41,266 bases of DNA, taken from positions 1-41,266 of the forward strand of contig NZ_MLAS01000016.1 in assembly GCF_002272785.1 (NCBI RefSeq). Reading direction: 5' to 3'. The stretch is from Helicobacter sp. 13S00477-4 (GTDB taxonomy: Bacteria; Campylobacterota; Campylobacteria; Campylobacterales; Helicobacteraceae). This document shows, in pieces, positions 19,920-28,520 of the stretch; position 1 is the stretch's first letter, and every line of letters begins with the position of its first letter. The notes beneath the pieces are model-generated. The model was not told the origin of the DNA, made no database searches, and saw only the letters and a program-made list of their open reading frames with translations. The position numbers and the translations under genes are program-made.

Positions 19920-19939
19920 TTTTTATTTAACAAGGGAAG

Positions 19940-20596
19940 ATGATGAAGAAGATTGCGTTATGGATTTTTATTTTCAGTAGCATTTATTTAAATGCAATCG
20001 ATGAAGTAAGTGATAAAAAAGTTCCAGATATTGAAGAAAAACAACTCAATCACGGTGAGTTTAGTTTTGCTCCAATACCTGCTAGTACTCATTCTTATGG
20101 TGCTTTTAGGATTGGCTATGTTTATCAAGACTTATATTCTAAATCCATACCCTTAAAAAATGGACAAAATTCTTATCGTCTTTCTTCACATAATGCATAT
20201 TTTGGTCTTGAGAGGGGTTGGGTAGGGGGTCCTAGTAAACTGCTAATGCTTGGAGGGTATTTGGATGCTGGTGCTGGAGATACTTATTATCTTTCAGCTG
20301 GTGGGGTTTTTGCACTTAGATTGTTTGATGGATGGTTGATACCAAAAGTCTCCATTGGCTATCAGCTACAACATTTAGGTTTGCCAGAAGATTCTGGTTT
20401 ATATAATATCCAATCTGCAGTAGGTACAATAGGTCTTTTTGTCAATGTTGCTCAGGGCTTTGGGTTGAGCCTTGAGGCTAGATCAGGTTTGCCTTTTGGG
20501 ATTGTAAGGAGTGCTCAAGCAGCCAATTATGATAATCCAAAATTTAATATGTATGCGGTGATGGTTAGTTTTACTTTTTATGATTTTGGAATTTAA
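19940..20596 (+). CDS. Predicted outer-membrane beta-barrel protein, unknown function
   Basis: A 217-218-residue exported protein with a signal peptide (KKIALWIFIFSSIYLNA), followed by alternating hydrophobic and polar stretches rich in Gly, Tyr and Phe (YGAFRIGYVYQDLYS, AVMVSFTFYDFG). It ends near an aromatic residue, as small barrels do. The ATG at 19940 or 19943 could start it, and AAGGGAAG lies upstream. It lies 20 bases after pepD and probably shares its transcript. I do not recognise a named family. H. pylori has an uncharacterised gene at this place (HP0603), which may be related. Confidence 0.7.
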   Translation: MMKKIALWIFIFSSIYLNAIDEVSDKKVPDIEEKQLNHGEFSFAPIPASTHSYGAFRIGYVYQDLYSKSIPLKNGQNSYRLSSHNAYFGLERGWVGGPSKLLMLGGYLDAGAGDTYYLSAGGVFALRLFDGWLIPKVSIGYQLQHLGLPEDSGLYNIQSAVGTIGLFVNVAQGFGLSLEARSGLPFGIVRSAQAANYDNPKFNMYAVMVSFTFYDFGI

Positions 20597-20676
20597 AATA
20601 CAAAGGTTGGAGAGATTCAATCCTGTTTTATTGATTATAGTTACAAGCAGTAACGTTTGAGTCTATCAACTACAAA

Positions 20677-20707
20677 TTTTTTTTGCCTTAAACTCTCAAA
20701 ATATAGT
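20677..20707 (+). promoter_or_regulatory. Predicted promoter of the symporter gene with T8 tract in the -35 region
   Basis: TATAGT at 20702-20707 is a good -10, 31 bases before the GTG start. A run of eight T (20677-20684) ends 17 bases earlier and occupies the -35 position. Length change in such T tracts alters promoter strength in some Helicobacter genes, but eight T is short. The rest of 20597-20676 shows no gene. Confidence 0.45.
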
Positions 20708-20738
20708 AGGATATTTGAGGAGACTTAAAGGAGATCAT

Positions 20739-22070
20739 GTGAAAAAAGGATTGATAACTTCAAAAAAGCCTACAGTTGCTCGGAGGCTTACTAAAAATCT
20801 TGCATTTTGGGTAATAGTTGGTATTATAGCGGGGATAATTGTAGGTATTATTGCTCCGCAATTTGGTATATCGACCAAGGAATGGACTATTGATCCATTT
20901 ATTAAGGCTTTAAAATGGCTCATAGGACCAATTATTTTTACAACTATAATTTGTGGGATATTAGGTTTAGAAAACTTAAGAACTTTAGGTAGTTTGGGTG
21001 TAAAAACAGTCATATATTTTGAGGTGATGAGTACTTTTGCATTGATAGTAGGTGTGTTGTTTGGAGAAGGTTTTAAGCCAGGTCATGGTATGAATTTGGA
21101 TGTGAATGCACTTGATTCAAGCTTGGTTGCTCAATATGCTTCCGAAAGTTCCGAACACATTGGCTCTATAAAATCTATTTTATTAGGAGCTATTCCAAAT
21201 GATCCTCTCACACCATTTTTGACAGGGAATACATTGCAAGTTTTGTTTATGGCTGTTGTTATATCTATTGTTGTTTCATTTTTTAGAAAAGATATCAAAG
21301 AAAAAATTTTTATACCGATTGAAAAATTACAAAATTTCTTTTTTAGGATACTGACTATTTTGATTTATTATTCCCCAATAGCGAGTTTTGGAGCGATGGC
21401 ATTTTTGATAGGAAAGTTTGGATTTGAGACACTTTTTAATATGGCTTATTTGCTTTTTGTGATGTTGTTTGCCTGTTTGTTTTTTATTTTTGTTGTGCTT
21501 GGAATCCTTTGTGCTTTGGCAAAAGTAAATATATTTAAATTCATGCGTTTTATTGCAAGAGAAGTTTTGATTGTATTTGCAACAAGTTCTTCAGAAACAG
21601 CTCTAGCTCCTTTGATGAAAAAACTTGAATCAGCCGGGATGAATCGAGGGGCAGTTGGGTTGGTTGTCCCTATGGGGTATTCTTTTAATTTAGATGCGAC
21701 AAATATTTATCTTTCTTTGAGCATTGCTTTCCTTTCTCAGGCTTTTAATATACCTTTAAGTTTTGAACACTATGTAGGTGTGGTGATAATCCTAATGATT
21801 GCTTCAAAAGGTGCCGTTGGAGTTACAGGCTCTGGTTTTATTGTCTTAGCTGGTACACTCCAAGCAATGGGTAAAGGACCTGGTAGTATACCAGCAGTGA
21901 GTGTCGCAGCTCTTTTGGGTGTGGATAAGTTTATGAGTGATATGCGTGCTGTAGGAAATCTTTGTGGAAACTCCGTGGCTTGTTTGATTGTATCGATTTG
22001 GGATAAAAAAATTGATATGGACAAGTTTCGTTATGCTATTGACCATCCTGATGAATTTAAAGTGGTTTGA
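20739..22070 (+). CDS. Dicarboxylate/amino acid:cation symporter (DAACS family)
   Basis: Inner-membrane transporter of the GltP/DctA family, 443 residues with about eight membrane helices plus two hairpins. Family motifs are present: SSSETALAPLM (hairpin 1), FNLDATNIYLSL, the hairpin 2 region GVTGSGFIVLAGTL, and DMRAVGNLCGNSVA. I choose GTG at 20739 because AAGGAG lies 5 bases upstream. A TTG at 20715 would start before that site. The substrate (glutamate, aspartate or C4-dicarboxylates) cannot be settled by eye. Confidence 0.93.
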   Translation: MKKGLITSKKPTVARRLTKNLAFWVIVGIIAGIIVGIIAPQFGISTKEWTIDPFIKALKWLIGPIIFTTIICGILGLENLRTLGSLGVKTVIYFEVMSTFALIVGVLFGEGFKPGHGMNLDVNALDSSLVAQYASESSEHIGSIKSILLGAIPNDPLTPFLTGNTLQVLFMAVVISIVVSFFRKDIKEKIFIPIEKLQNFFFRILTILIYYSPIASFGAMAFLIGKFGFETLFNMAYLLFVMLFACLFFIFVVLGILCALAKVNIFKFMRFIAREVLIVFATSSSETALAPLMKKLESAGMNRGAVGLVVPMGYSFNLDATNIYLSLSIAFLSQAFNIPLSFEHYVGVVIILMIASKGAVGVTGSGFIVLAGTLQAMGKGPGSIPAVSVAALLGVDKFMSDMRAVGNLCGNSVACLIVSIWDKKIDMDKFRYAIDHPDEFKVV

Positions 22071-22130
22071 AGAGGTGAATTTACATTAACTTTATATACT
22101 TTTGATTGATATTGTCAAAAAAGGATTCTG

Positions 22131-23153
22131 ATGGTTTTTGTTGATGCTTGCAAAAGGAGAGAGACTCCATATACACCAATTTGGATGATGCGCCAAGCTG
22201 GGAGATATTTGAGTGAGTATAGGGAAGTTAGGAAACAAGCAGGAAGTTTTTTGCAGTTGTGTCATAGTGTAGAGCTAGCTACTGAAGTAACTTTGCAACC
22301 TGTAGATATTCTGGATGTAGATGCAGCAATTCTTTTTAGCGATATTTTAGTATTGCCTTTGGAAATGGGTCTCCCTTTGGATTTTATTGCTGGAGAAGGT
22401 CCTCATTTTTCCAAGACTGTACGTGAAAAAACTAGTGTTAATAATTTAGAAATAGGTGCTTACAAAAAGCTTACTTATGTTTATGATACGATTTCTCAAG
22501 TAAGGAAAAAACTTTCAAAACAAAAGGCACTCATAGGATTTTGTGGTTCTCCTTGGACTTTGGCAACTTATATGATTGAAGGTGAGGGGAGTAAAACTTA
22601 TACACATAGTAAAAAAATGCTTTATACAGATCCTAATCTTTTGCATTCTTTGCTCCAAAAAATCACACAAGAACTCAAAGGCTATCTTGATATGCAAATC
22701 AAATCAGGTGCTGATGTAGTGATGGTATTTGACTCTTGGGCTGGTGCATTAGAGCGGGAAGCTTATTTTGAATTCAGTTGGAAATATATGAAAGAAATTT
22801 CTGCTTTTGTCAAAAAAACTCATCCTCAAACTCCAGTAATACTTTTTCCAAAAGGTATTGCAGGATATTTGGATCGTATTGATGGAGAGTTTGATGTTTT
22901 TGGTGTAGATTGGAGTACTCCTATGGAGTATGCAAAAAAATATTTAGGGAATAAATATGTTTTGCAAGGGAATTTAGAACCTTCACGGCTTTATGATATC
23001 AATGCTATGGAAGAGGGTGTAGATAGTATTTTATCAGTAATGGGAATTCAAAGTGGGCATATTTTCAATTTAGGGCATGGGATGTTGCCAGATTTACCCA
23101 GAGAGAATGTCTTGTGCTTGATAGAGATGGTAAAAAATAAAACCAAGAGATAA
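22131..23153 (+). CDS. hemE: Uroporphyrinogen decarboxylase
   Basis: Heme-pathway enzyme that converts uroporphyrinogen III to coproporphyrinogen III. The 340 residues carry the signature near the N-terminus ([17 protein letters not shown]), where the two Arg bind substrate, the catalytic Asp region [16 protein letters not shown], and the C-terminal [19 protein letters not shown] lies 8 bases before the ATG. It follows the symporter by 60 bases. No terminator hairpin follows, only a C10T8 run one base after the stop. Confidence 0.97.
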   Translation: MVFVDACKRRETPYTPIWMMRQAGRYLSEYREVRKQAGSFLQLCHSVELATEVTLQPVDILDVDAAILFSDILVLPLEMGLPLDFIAGEGPHFSKTVREKTSVNNLEIGAYKKLTYVYDTISQVRKKLSKQKALIGFCGSPWTLATYMIEGEGSKTYTHSKKMLYTDPNLLHSLLQKITQELKGYLDMQIKSGADVVMVFDSWAGALEREAYFEFSWKYMKEISAFVKKTHPQTPVILFPKGIAGYLDRIDGEFDVFGVDWSTPMEYAKKYLGNKYVLQGNLEPSRLYDINAMEEGVDSILSVMGIQSGHIFNLGHGMLPDLPRENVLCLIEMVKNKTKR

Positions 23154-23154
23154 T

Positions 23155-23172
23155 CCCCCCCCCCTTTTTTTT
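23155..23172 (+). repeat. C10-T8 homopolymer pair between hemE and lipoprotein genes
   Basis: Ten C (23155-23164) are followed directly by eight T (23165-23172), starting one base after the hemE stop and about 90 bases before the first small lipoprotein gene. It is not a hairpin terminator. Such tracts are slippage-prone and can change promoter geometry. Confidence 0.85.
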
Positions 23173-23258
23173 CTTTTTTATAGTAAAGCTATTTGGTTCG
23201 TATTTATAAATAAAGCTTATGATTCCAAGCACAAAATTTGCTTATAAAGGGATTCATA

Positions 23259-23408
23259 ATGAAAACACTGATGATTTGCATATTGAGTATTTTTATACTT
23301 ATTGGGTGTGCTACTGATATTGAAAATAATGATAAAACAGCCTTATTGACTATCCAAACACAGATTCATTCGCCATCTTCACAAACTACTTGGATACCAG
23401 AACAATAA
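23259..23408 (+). CDS. Tiny lipoprotein A (49 aa) with C-terminal T-T-W-I-P-E-Q
   Basis: An ATG with AAAGGG upstream opens a 49-codon frame. It has a short Lys-start signal peptide and a lipobox ending LIGC (Cys17), then a polar stretch and the tail TTWIPEQ. Mature size would be about 33 residues, anchored by lipid and presumably periplasm-facing or in the outer membrane. The second tiny lipoprotein at 23498 shares the leader (GGATTCATAATGAAAA-like) and the tail, so the two look like diverged duplicates. No named family recognised. Confidence 0.72.
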   Translation: MKTLMICILSIFILIGCATDIENNDKTALLTIQTQIHSPSSQTTWIPEQ

Positions 23409-23426
23409 AATCTTCAATATAAAAGA

Positions 23427-23441
23427 TAATAATTATTATTT
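23427..23441 (+). promoter_or_regulatory. Fur-box-like operator upstream of lipoprotein B
   Basis: The 15 bases match the H. pylori Fur box TAATAATnATTATTA at all specified positions except the last. It lies 57 bases before the second lipoprotein ATG. A NikR-like half-site pair overlaps it: TATTATT at 23434, then AATAAAT 11 bases later. A -10-like TATAAA sits near 23475. AT-rich DNA makes chance matches more likely. Confidence 0.45.
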
Positions 23442-23497
23442 GATAATTATTAATAAATAATCTTTATCATTAAGTATAAAATGATAAAGGATTCATA

Positions 23498-23638
23498 ATG
23501 AAAATTTTAATGACAAGCTTTATGTGTATTTTTCTATATGGTTGTGCTTTTGTAGGAGAAAATGCTCCATTGACTTCAATCAAACAGCCCCAATATATTT
23601 CAGACTCTGAGCGTACTATTTGGATACCTAGACAATAA
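23498..23638 (+). CDS. Tiny lipoprotein B (46 aa) with C-terminal T-I-W-I-P-R-Q
   Basis: A 46-codon frame with AAAGGA 8 bases before the ATG. The signal peptide ends in a lipobox LYGC (Cys16), followed by a polar mature part of about 31 residues with tail RTIWIPRQ. The ribosome-site-to-start context is nearly identical to that of lipoprotein A, and the tails match at five of seven places (T-x-W-I-P-x-Q), supporting a real duplicated pair. The Fur-like site upstream suggests metal control. No other gene of an obvious system is adjacent, and metF is convergent. Confidence 0.72.
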   Translation: MKILMTSFMCIFLYGCAFVGENAPLTSIKQPQYISDSERTIWIPRQ

Positions 23639-23654
23639 TAAATAAAATACTGCT

Positions 23655-23674
23655 TCTTTGCTAGAGCTAAAAGA
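23655..23674. terminator. Hairpin between convergent lipoprotein B and metF
   Basis: TCTTTGCT pairs with AGCTAAAAGA (small bulges) between the two convergent genes. It is A-rich on one side and T-rich on the other, which suits a weak bidirectional terminator. Confidence 0.4.
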
Positions 23675-23700
23675 GAGTGTAATATTTATTGAATAAGTTG

Positions 23701-24597
23701 TTATAAAATGATTTTTTTTGCTAGTGCTATGTTATTTGAATTCATAAAATGGATTTTATTATGAAGATTTTTAAGCTCAGTGAAAAGATTCTTGCTAAGT
23801 TCAAATCCTATTTTTTGCTCTTCTTCCTCACTTTTTTTTGTCGCTTTTTCAAGCTTTTCTAGCCAATCTTGTGGCACAAAAACACCCGGTAGTTTTGAAT
23901 AAAGAAATTGTGCAGTTTTGTATTTGAGGATAGGAAAATAACCAAATACAAGCTTTGCATTTGTATGGAGTTCTTGGTTTATTTCCTCGCAAGCTTGGAG
24001 TAAATATTGAGCATTTTTGATATCATAAACAGGTTGTGTGAAAAGAGCTATGACTCCTGAATTTATTTTTTTCCTCATTTTATTTTTTAAGCTTAAAAAG
24101 TTGTTCGCATAAGAATTGATAACACCAAAGGGATAAATGGATTTTATTTTTCCTTTTATAGTGTGTCCGCAAATATCTTTGTTTTGATTGAAATGTTGGA
24201 TGATTTTTATAAGTAGACTGCTATTGCCTTCAAATACACTTTTTGCTTCTGGGTGATCCCCAAGCTTGATAGGATCGCCACTGAGGGCTAAAAACATCCT
24301 GATATTTAGCTCATTGAGTGCTAATATATCTCCTTGAAGTGCTATAGTATTGCGATCGCGCATATTTAGAGTACAGATGACAGGTTTTTTTGTATTATTT
24401 TGAAGTTTTAGGCTTGTAAGTATTGCTGATGGTCTAAACTTTGCTAGAGGAGAATCTGTACATACAAGTGCGTCAAATTCTTTAAAATCTTTTAGTGCTA
24501 AGATTAGTTCTTCTTGTATGTAACTCTCTCTTGGAGGTGTGATTTCATAGCTTAAGAAATCAGTATGGAGTATCTTATTGATACATTCCTCAATCAT
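23701..24597 (-). CDS. metF: Methylenetetrahydrofolate reductase
   Basis: FAD-dependent reductase that makes 5-methyl-THF, the methyl donor used by MetE. The 298 residues have YEITPPRE (the conserved early Glu), NMRDRNTIALQGDIL, LALSGDPIKLGDHPEAKSVF and FTQPVYD, in family order. ATG at 24597 is preferred over an upstream start at 24642, which would overlap metE. AAAGGA lies 6 bases before it. It follows metE by 10 bases, so the two are co-transcribed and work in sequence. Confidence 0.93.
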   Translation of the reverse strand: MIEECINKILHTDFLSYEITPPRESYIQEELILALKDFKEFDALVCTDSPLAKFRPSAILTSLKLQNNTKKPVICTLNMRDRNTIALQGDILALNELNIRMFLALSGDPIKLGDHPEAKSVFEGNSSLLIKIIQHFNQNKDICGHTIKGKIKSIYPFGVINSYANNFLSLKNKMRKKINSGVIALFTQPVYDIKNAQYLLQACEEINQELHTNAKLVFGYFPILKYKTAQFLYSKLPGVFVPQDWLEKLEKATKKSEEEEQKIGFELSKNLFTELKNLHNKIHFMNSNNIALAKKIIL

Positions 24598-24607
24598 TTT
24601 TATCCTT

Positions 24608-26851
24608 TTAATTATTCCTGATTTCTTTGGTAGCTTCAACAAGGTTTTTTAAACTAGGTTTGACTTCTTCCCATTTTCTTGTTTTTAAACCACAATCAGG
24701 ATTTATCCAAAGTTGTTCTTTGGGCAATACTTCAAGTAATAGCCTGATTTGTTTAATAATTTCTTCTTTGGTTGGAATCCTAGGACTATGGATATCATAC
24801 ACACCTGGACCAACTTCGTGTGAATAACCCACATCAGCAAAAATTTTAAGCAATTCATTTCCGCTTCGTGCAGTTTCAATACTGATAACATCTGCATCAA
24901 GATCTTCAATTGTTTTGATAATATCATTGAATTCGCTATAACACATATGTGTATGGATTTGAGTGGTTGCTTTAGCTACGCTTACAGAAGCCTTAAAGCA
25001 ATACAATGCCCATTCTTCATAAGTTTTGATATTTTCTTTCCTTAAGGGATAGCCTTCTTTGAAAGCAGCCTCATCTACTTGAATGATCTTAATCCCTGCA
25101 TTTTGCAAATCATTGATTTCATCAGCTATTGCTAGTGCGATTTGTTTGCATACATCACTCCTTTGTAAGTCATCACGTACAAAAGACCAATTTAGTATTG
25201 TTACAGGTCCTGTGAGCATTCCTTTGAGGATTTTTGAACTTAGGCTTTGGGCATAGGTAATCCATTTGAGTGTCATTGGAGCAGGTCTGCTTACATCTCC
25301 AAAGATAATGGGTGGCTTAACACATCGACTCCCATAGCTTTGTACCCATCCATTTTGACTGAACACAAAACCTTTGAGTTGCTCACCAAAATATTCCACC
25401 ATATCGTTCCTCTCTGGTTCGCCATGTACAAGAACATCTAATCCAATTTCTTCTTGGAAAGCAACACAATCTTTGATATATTCTTCAATACCTTTTTCAT
25501 ATACACTTGAATCAATCTCACCTTTTTTAAAGCTTTGTCTGAGGGCTCTTAGTTCAGGAGTTTGGGGAAAAGAACCAATGGTAGTAGTAGGCAATATAGG
25601 GTAATCTAATGCTTTATGTTGTAGCTTTATCCTATCTTTAAATGCAGATTCTCTTTGTGTTTTGATAGGTTGTTTTAATCGTTCTTGCGTTGCTTTGTCA
25701 TTGATTTTAGTAGAAACCTTTCTATTTTGATTGATACTGATATTTTTTTCCCATTTTTCTTTAATAGAGGGTGAAATACCATTCCTAAAAACAGATTCCA
25801 AGATTTCTAATTCGGTGATTTTCTCTCTAGCAAAACTCAGCCAAGAGAGAATCTCTTTATCCATTTTAATTTCAGAGTCTTTGCCAAATGGAGTATGCAA
25901 CAAAGAACAACTAGTGTTTAGGATAATTTTATTTTTGGGTAAATATTGAGAAAATTTTTCTAAAGTCTTGAGTTTGTTTTCTAAATTTGCTACCCATATA
26001 TTACGTCCATCTATGATACCAGCATAAAGTGTTTTCCCGCTTTGTGCTATTTTTGGCAAAGAAGATAGATTTTTCTCTCCATATATAAAATCCAATCCAA
26101 TGCCTTCAATATTTGTTTCACATAAGATTTCAGTAGCTTCAGTGCTATGTTCAAAATATGTTATAACAATAGTTTTGAATCCTTTGGCAGCAATTTGATT
26201 ATAAATATCTTTGATCTTGTCATAAAATCTTTTGTCCTCACCTTTGGTGAAAATTGGTTCTTCAAATTGGATAGTGAGGTTAGAATCAAATGTTTTAATG
26301 GTATCAAGGAGTTCAAAATAGGCATTTTTGATTTTTTCAAATATGATTTCAAAATCTGTATCGTCAATAATTTTTGAAAGTGCTACAAAGGTAAATAATC
26401 CAATGAGGTTAATTTTTGGTTGGTAACCCAATGCTTTAGCTTCTTTGAATTCATTTTCAATTTTTGTTGGATTTATTTTATAGGAGTCCGTACGGCTTAA
26501 TTCTGGAACTACATAATGGTAATTTGTGTTAAACCATTTAGTCATTTCGCAAGCCAGACTATCTTTGAGTCCTCTAGCCATACCAAAATATTGCTCAAGT
26601 CCATCGTATTGTTGGAATCTTTTTGGTATAGCCCCAAGCATATAAGCTAGATCTAAAACATTATCATAAAGACTAAAGTCATTCACGCTTACAAGTTCAA
26701 GATTTTTTTGATAAGACCAATGTTTTTTGCGCAATTCTTTGGCTACATTTTGCAGATCGTTTTGAGATGATTTGCCTGACCAAAAGCTTTCTAGAGCTTT
26801 TTTAAGCTCTCTATGTTCCCCAATTCTTGGGAATCCAATAATGATGCTCAT
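24608..26851 (-). CDS. metE: Cobalamin-independent methionine synthase
   Basis: Transfers the methyl group of 5-methyl-THF-polyglutamate to homocysteine. ATG at 26851 gives 747 residues starting SIIIGFPRIGEHRELKKALE, the family N-terminus, with AAAGGA 7 bases upstream. A frame extension to 27010 lacks homology. The C-terminal catalytic half starts near PTTTIGSFPQT and carries the zinc ligands in HTHMCYSEF, IETARSGNE and NPDCGLKTRKW. It heads a metE-metF operon. I see no SAM, cobalamin or T-box riboswitch in the 273 bases upstream. Confidence 0.97.
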   Translation of the reverse strand: MSIIIGFPRIGEHRELKKALESFWSGKSSQNDLQNVAKELRKKHWSYQKNLELVSVNDFSLYDNVLDLAYMLGAIPKRFQQYDGLEQYFGMARGLKDSLACEMTKWFNTNYHYVVPELSRTDSYKINPTKIENEFKEAKALGYQPKINLIGLFTFVALSKIIDDTDFEIIFEKIKNAYFELLDTIKTFDSNLTIQFEEPIFTKGEDKRFYDKIKDIYNQIAAKGFKTIVITYFEHSTEATEILCETNIEGIGLDFIYGEKNLSSLPKIAQSGKTLYAGIIDGRNIWVANLENKLKTLEKFSQYLPKNKIILNTSCSLLHTPFGKDSEIKMDKEILSWLSFAREKITELEILESVFRNGISPSIKEKWEKNISINQNRKVSTKINDKATQERLKQPIKTQRESAFKDRIKLQHKALDYPILPTTTIGSFPQTPELRALRQSFKKGEIDSSVYEKGIEEYIKDCVAFQEEIGLDVLVHGEPERNDMVEYFGEQLKGFVFSQNGWVQSYGSRCVKPPIIFGDVSRPAPMTLKWITYAQSLSSKILKGMLTGPVTILNWSFVRDDLQRSDVCKQIALAIADEINDLQNAGIKIIQVDEAAFKEGYPLRKENIKTYEEWALYCFKASVSVAKATTQIHTHMCYSEFNDIIKTIEDLDADVISIETARSGNELLKIFADVGYSHEVGPGVYDIHSPRIPTKEEIIKQIRLLLEVLPKEQLWINPDCGLKTRKWEEVKPSLKNLVEATKEIRNN

Positions 26852-26887
26852 AGATTTTCCTTTGTAGTTTTTATTTAATCCTAAAAT

Positions 26888-26893
26888 ATTATC
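26888..26893 (-). promoter_or_regulatory. Predicted -10 box for metE-metF
   Basis: The minus strand reads TATGATAAT, with GATAAT as the -10, 37 bases before the metE ATG. The region 26852-27124 is otherwise AT-rich and holds no gene that I can support. Confidence 0.4.
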
Positions 26894-27124
26894 ATATACA
26901 TATTGTGTTTTTAATAATTTTGTGATTTTGAATAGATATTTTTTAGGATAGTTTATAGGAATGGACTTTATTTGGATAGCTAGGTCAGCACAAAATAGGA
27001 TATTGTGCAAATAATGATACTAAAAGTAACTTTTTTATAGAGCATGATAGAATAGGGTAAAAAATAAGGATTTTTTCGATTCAATGGTTTTAATTGTTTG
27101 GAATCTTGAAAGTTATTTGGTTGA

Positions 27125-27877
27125 TTAAACCCCTCTTTTGTTTCCCCATATTCGAATATGAAGTCTGTCAGAAAGGCAAAATCCTTTTTGTAAACAAATA
27201 GGGTATATTTTTTTAATATTTTCATCCAATTCTTTTCTAGAAATGCCTTGAGGCATTAAATAGATTTTATTTGATTTGAGTTTAAGGGTTTTTAGCAACT
27301 CTTCAATTTCTTTTAAAGCAGTACCATTTTCGCACATTTGTGCATTGAGGACGAATTTAAACACTACACTTTTGGCATTATCAATTATATTTTGGATTAC
27401 TTTGGTTTTGATACGTTTTGAATAAGATTCTCCAGAATTGCTCAATTTGATACTCAAAGTGAAATGAAGTTCTTTTAAAATATCATTGAATACAAAATCA
27501 ATACTTCCATTGCTCTCTATGGATATTCGGTGTCCTTTTTGTAAAAAATATTCTATTGTCTTGAGTAAAACTGGGTTTTTGAAATGCAAGCTTGGTTCAC
27601 CACCTGTGATTACTATATCAAACTTGTTTGAAGAAAAATTTTGTATTTTATCTATTAGTATTTGACTGGAGTCATAAGATTTCCATTCTTTTGAAAAATG
27701 TCCATTGGCAGCATAAATACTATCACATCCTAGTATTGTATTCCCTTCATAAGAGTTTTTTATCCCAAAACCAATGCACTTAAGGTTACAACCACCAAGT
27801 CGTAAAAATACACTAGGAGTACCGATAAACTCACCTTCTCCTTGAAAACTATAAAAGATTTCTGAAACAGGTAACAT
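27125..27877 (-). CDS. queE: 7-carboxy-7-deazaguanine synthase (radical SAM)
   Basis: Queuosine-pathway radical SAM enzyme that converts the QueD product to 7-carboxy-7-deazaguanine. The 250 residues begin PVSEIFYSFQGEGEFIGTPS, the QueE N-terminal signature. Candidate cluster cysteines are C30, C34 and C51 (GGCNLKC, then LGCDS), a Cx3Cx16C spacing instead of the usual Cx3Cx2C. VITGGEPSL (SAM-binding GGE) follows. The start ATG shares one base with the queD stop. It is the last gene of the long minus-strand run. Confidence 0.92.
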   Translation of the reverse strand: MLPVSEIFYSFQGEGEFIGTPSVFLRLGGCNLKCIGFGIKNSYEGNTILGCDSIYAANGHFSKEWKSYDSSQILIDKIQNFSSNKFDIVITGGEPSLHFKNPVLLKTIEYFLQKGHRISIESNGSIDFVFNDILKELHFTLSIKLSNSGESYSKRIKTKVIQNIIDNAKSVVFKFVLNAQMCENGTALKEIEELLKTLKLKSNKIYLMPQGISRKELDENIKKIYPICLQKGFCLSDRLHIRIWGNKRGV

Positions 27878-28494
27878 TAGATTTTGACTTGATGGATAGG
27901 GATAGGGTTATTAAAAGGTTTTGTCTTTGGGTTTTTTTCATAAGATTTGAGCTTGTAGAACATATTTGGGTCTTTCCATTCAGATTGAATTTGTGCAGAA
28001 AATTCTATAGAATCCAAATGAATATGCTGCATAAAGTTAGGATTTTCCAAATCTTCTTTAAAAGCTTCTGCATATCCGTGTTCTGTTTCATGCACCCTTA
28101 CAGATGTTACTTTCACATTTCCTTCAGCGTTATTGAATTGGGTTGCTTTTAAAATTTTATCAATGTAAAACAATAATAATAAAGCATAGTTTTCTGCACT
28201 CGGGTTTAGTGATAATTTTACATATCTAGCAGAGTTTTTTTCAATGAAATTAATAAAATCAGGTGTTTCTTGATTCCAAAAATGGTGAGCATGATCAAAT
28301 CCATCAATAAAGTCTGCAATTTGATTTTTAAAAATACCAAAGTCAAGTATCATTCCTCCATTATCCAAAGTATTGGCATTGATAAAAATTTCTACTTTAT
28401 AATTATGCCCATGAATACTATTTGAACATCTTTTGGATGTGCAATTCCTGACAATATGAGAAGCACAAAAACCAAAAGAACGTCTTATAACCAT
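27877..28494 (-). CDS. queD: 6-carboxy-5,6,7,8-tetrahydropterin synthase
   Basis: Converts dihydroneopterin triphosphate to 6-carboxytetrahydropterin for queuosine. The 205 residues show the zinc histidines in FGFCASHIV and HGHNYKVEIF, the FDHAHHFW segment and late HETEHGYAEA. ATG at 28494 is chosen because GGAGG lies 5 bases upstream. A TTG at 28506 overlaps that site. It is longer than E. coli QueD, with C-terminal additions as in Helicobacter, and directly coupled to queE. Confidence 0.93.
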   Translation of the reverse strand: MVIRRSFGFCASHIVRNCTSKRCSNSIHGHNYKVEIFINANTLDNGGMILDFGIFKNQIADFIDGFDHAHHFWNQETPDFINFIEKNSARYVKLSLNPSAENYALLLLFYIDKILKATQFNNAEGNVKVTSVRVHETEHGYAEAFKEDLENPNFMQHIHLDSIEFSAQIQSEWKDPNMFYKLKSYEKNPKTKPFNNPIPIHQVKI

Positions 28495-28520
28495 AAAAAC
28501 CTCCAAAACCTATTGTTTAA

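Noticed and set aside
23259-23638. Type IV secretion VirB7 identity for the tiny lipoproteins
   Set aside because: Only size, lipobox and a loose tail resemblance support it, and no other secretion genes are in the window.
26852-27124. Possible riboswitch before metE
   Set aside because: No SAM, cobalamin or T-box pattern could be found by eye, only AT-rich DNA and a promoter-like box.
26980-27225. Minus-strand frame of 81 codons between metE and queE
   Set aside because: It overlaps the queE 3' end in another frame, lacks a ribosome site and has no recognisable content.
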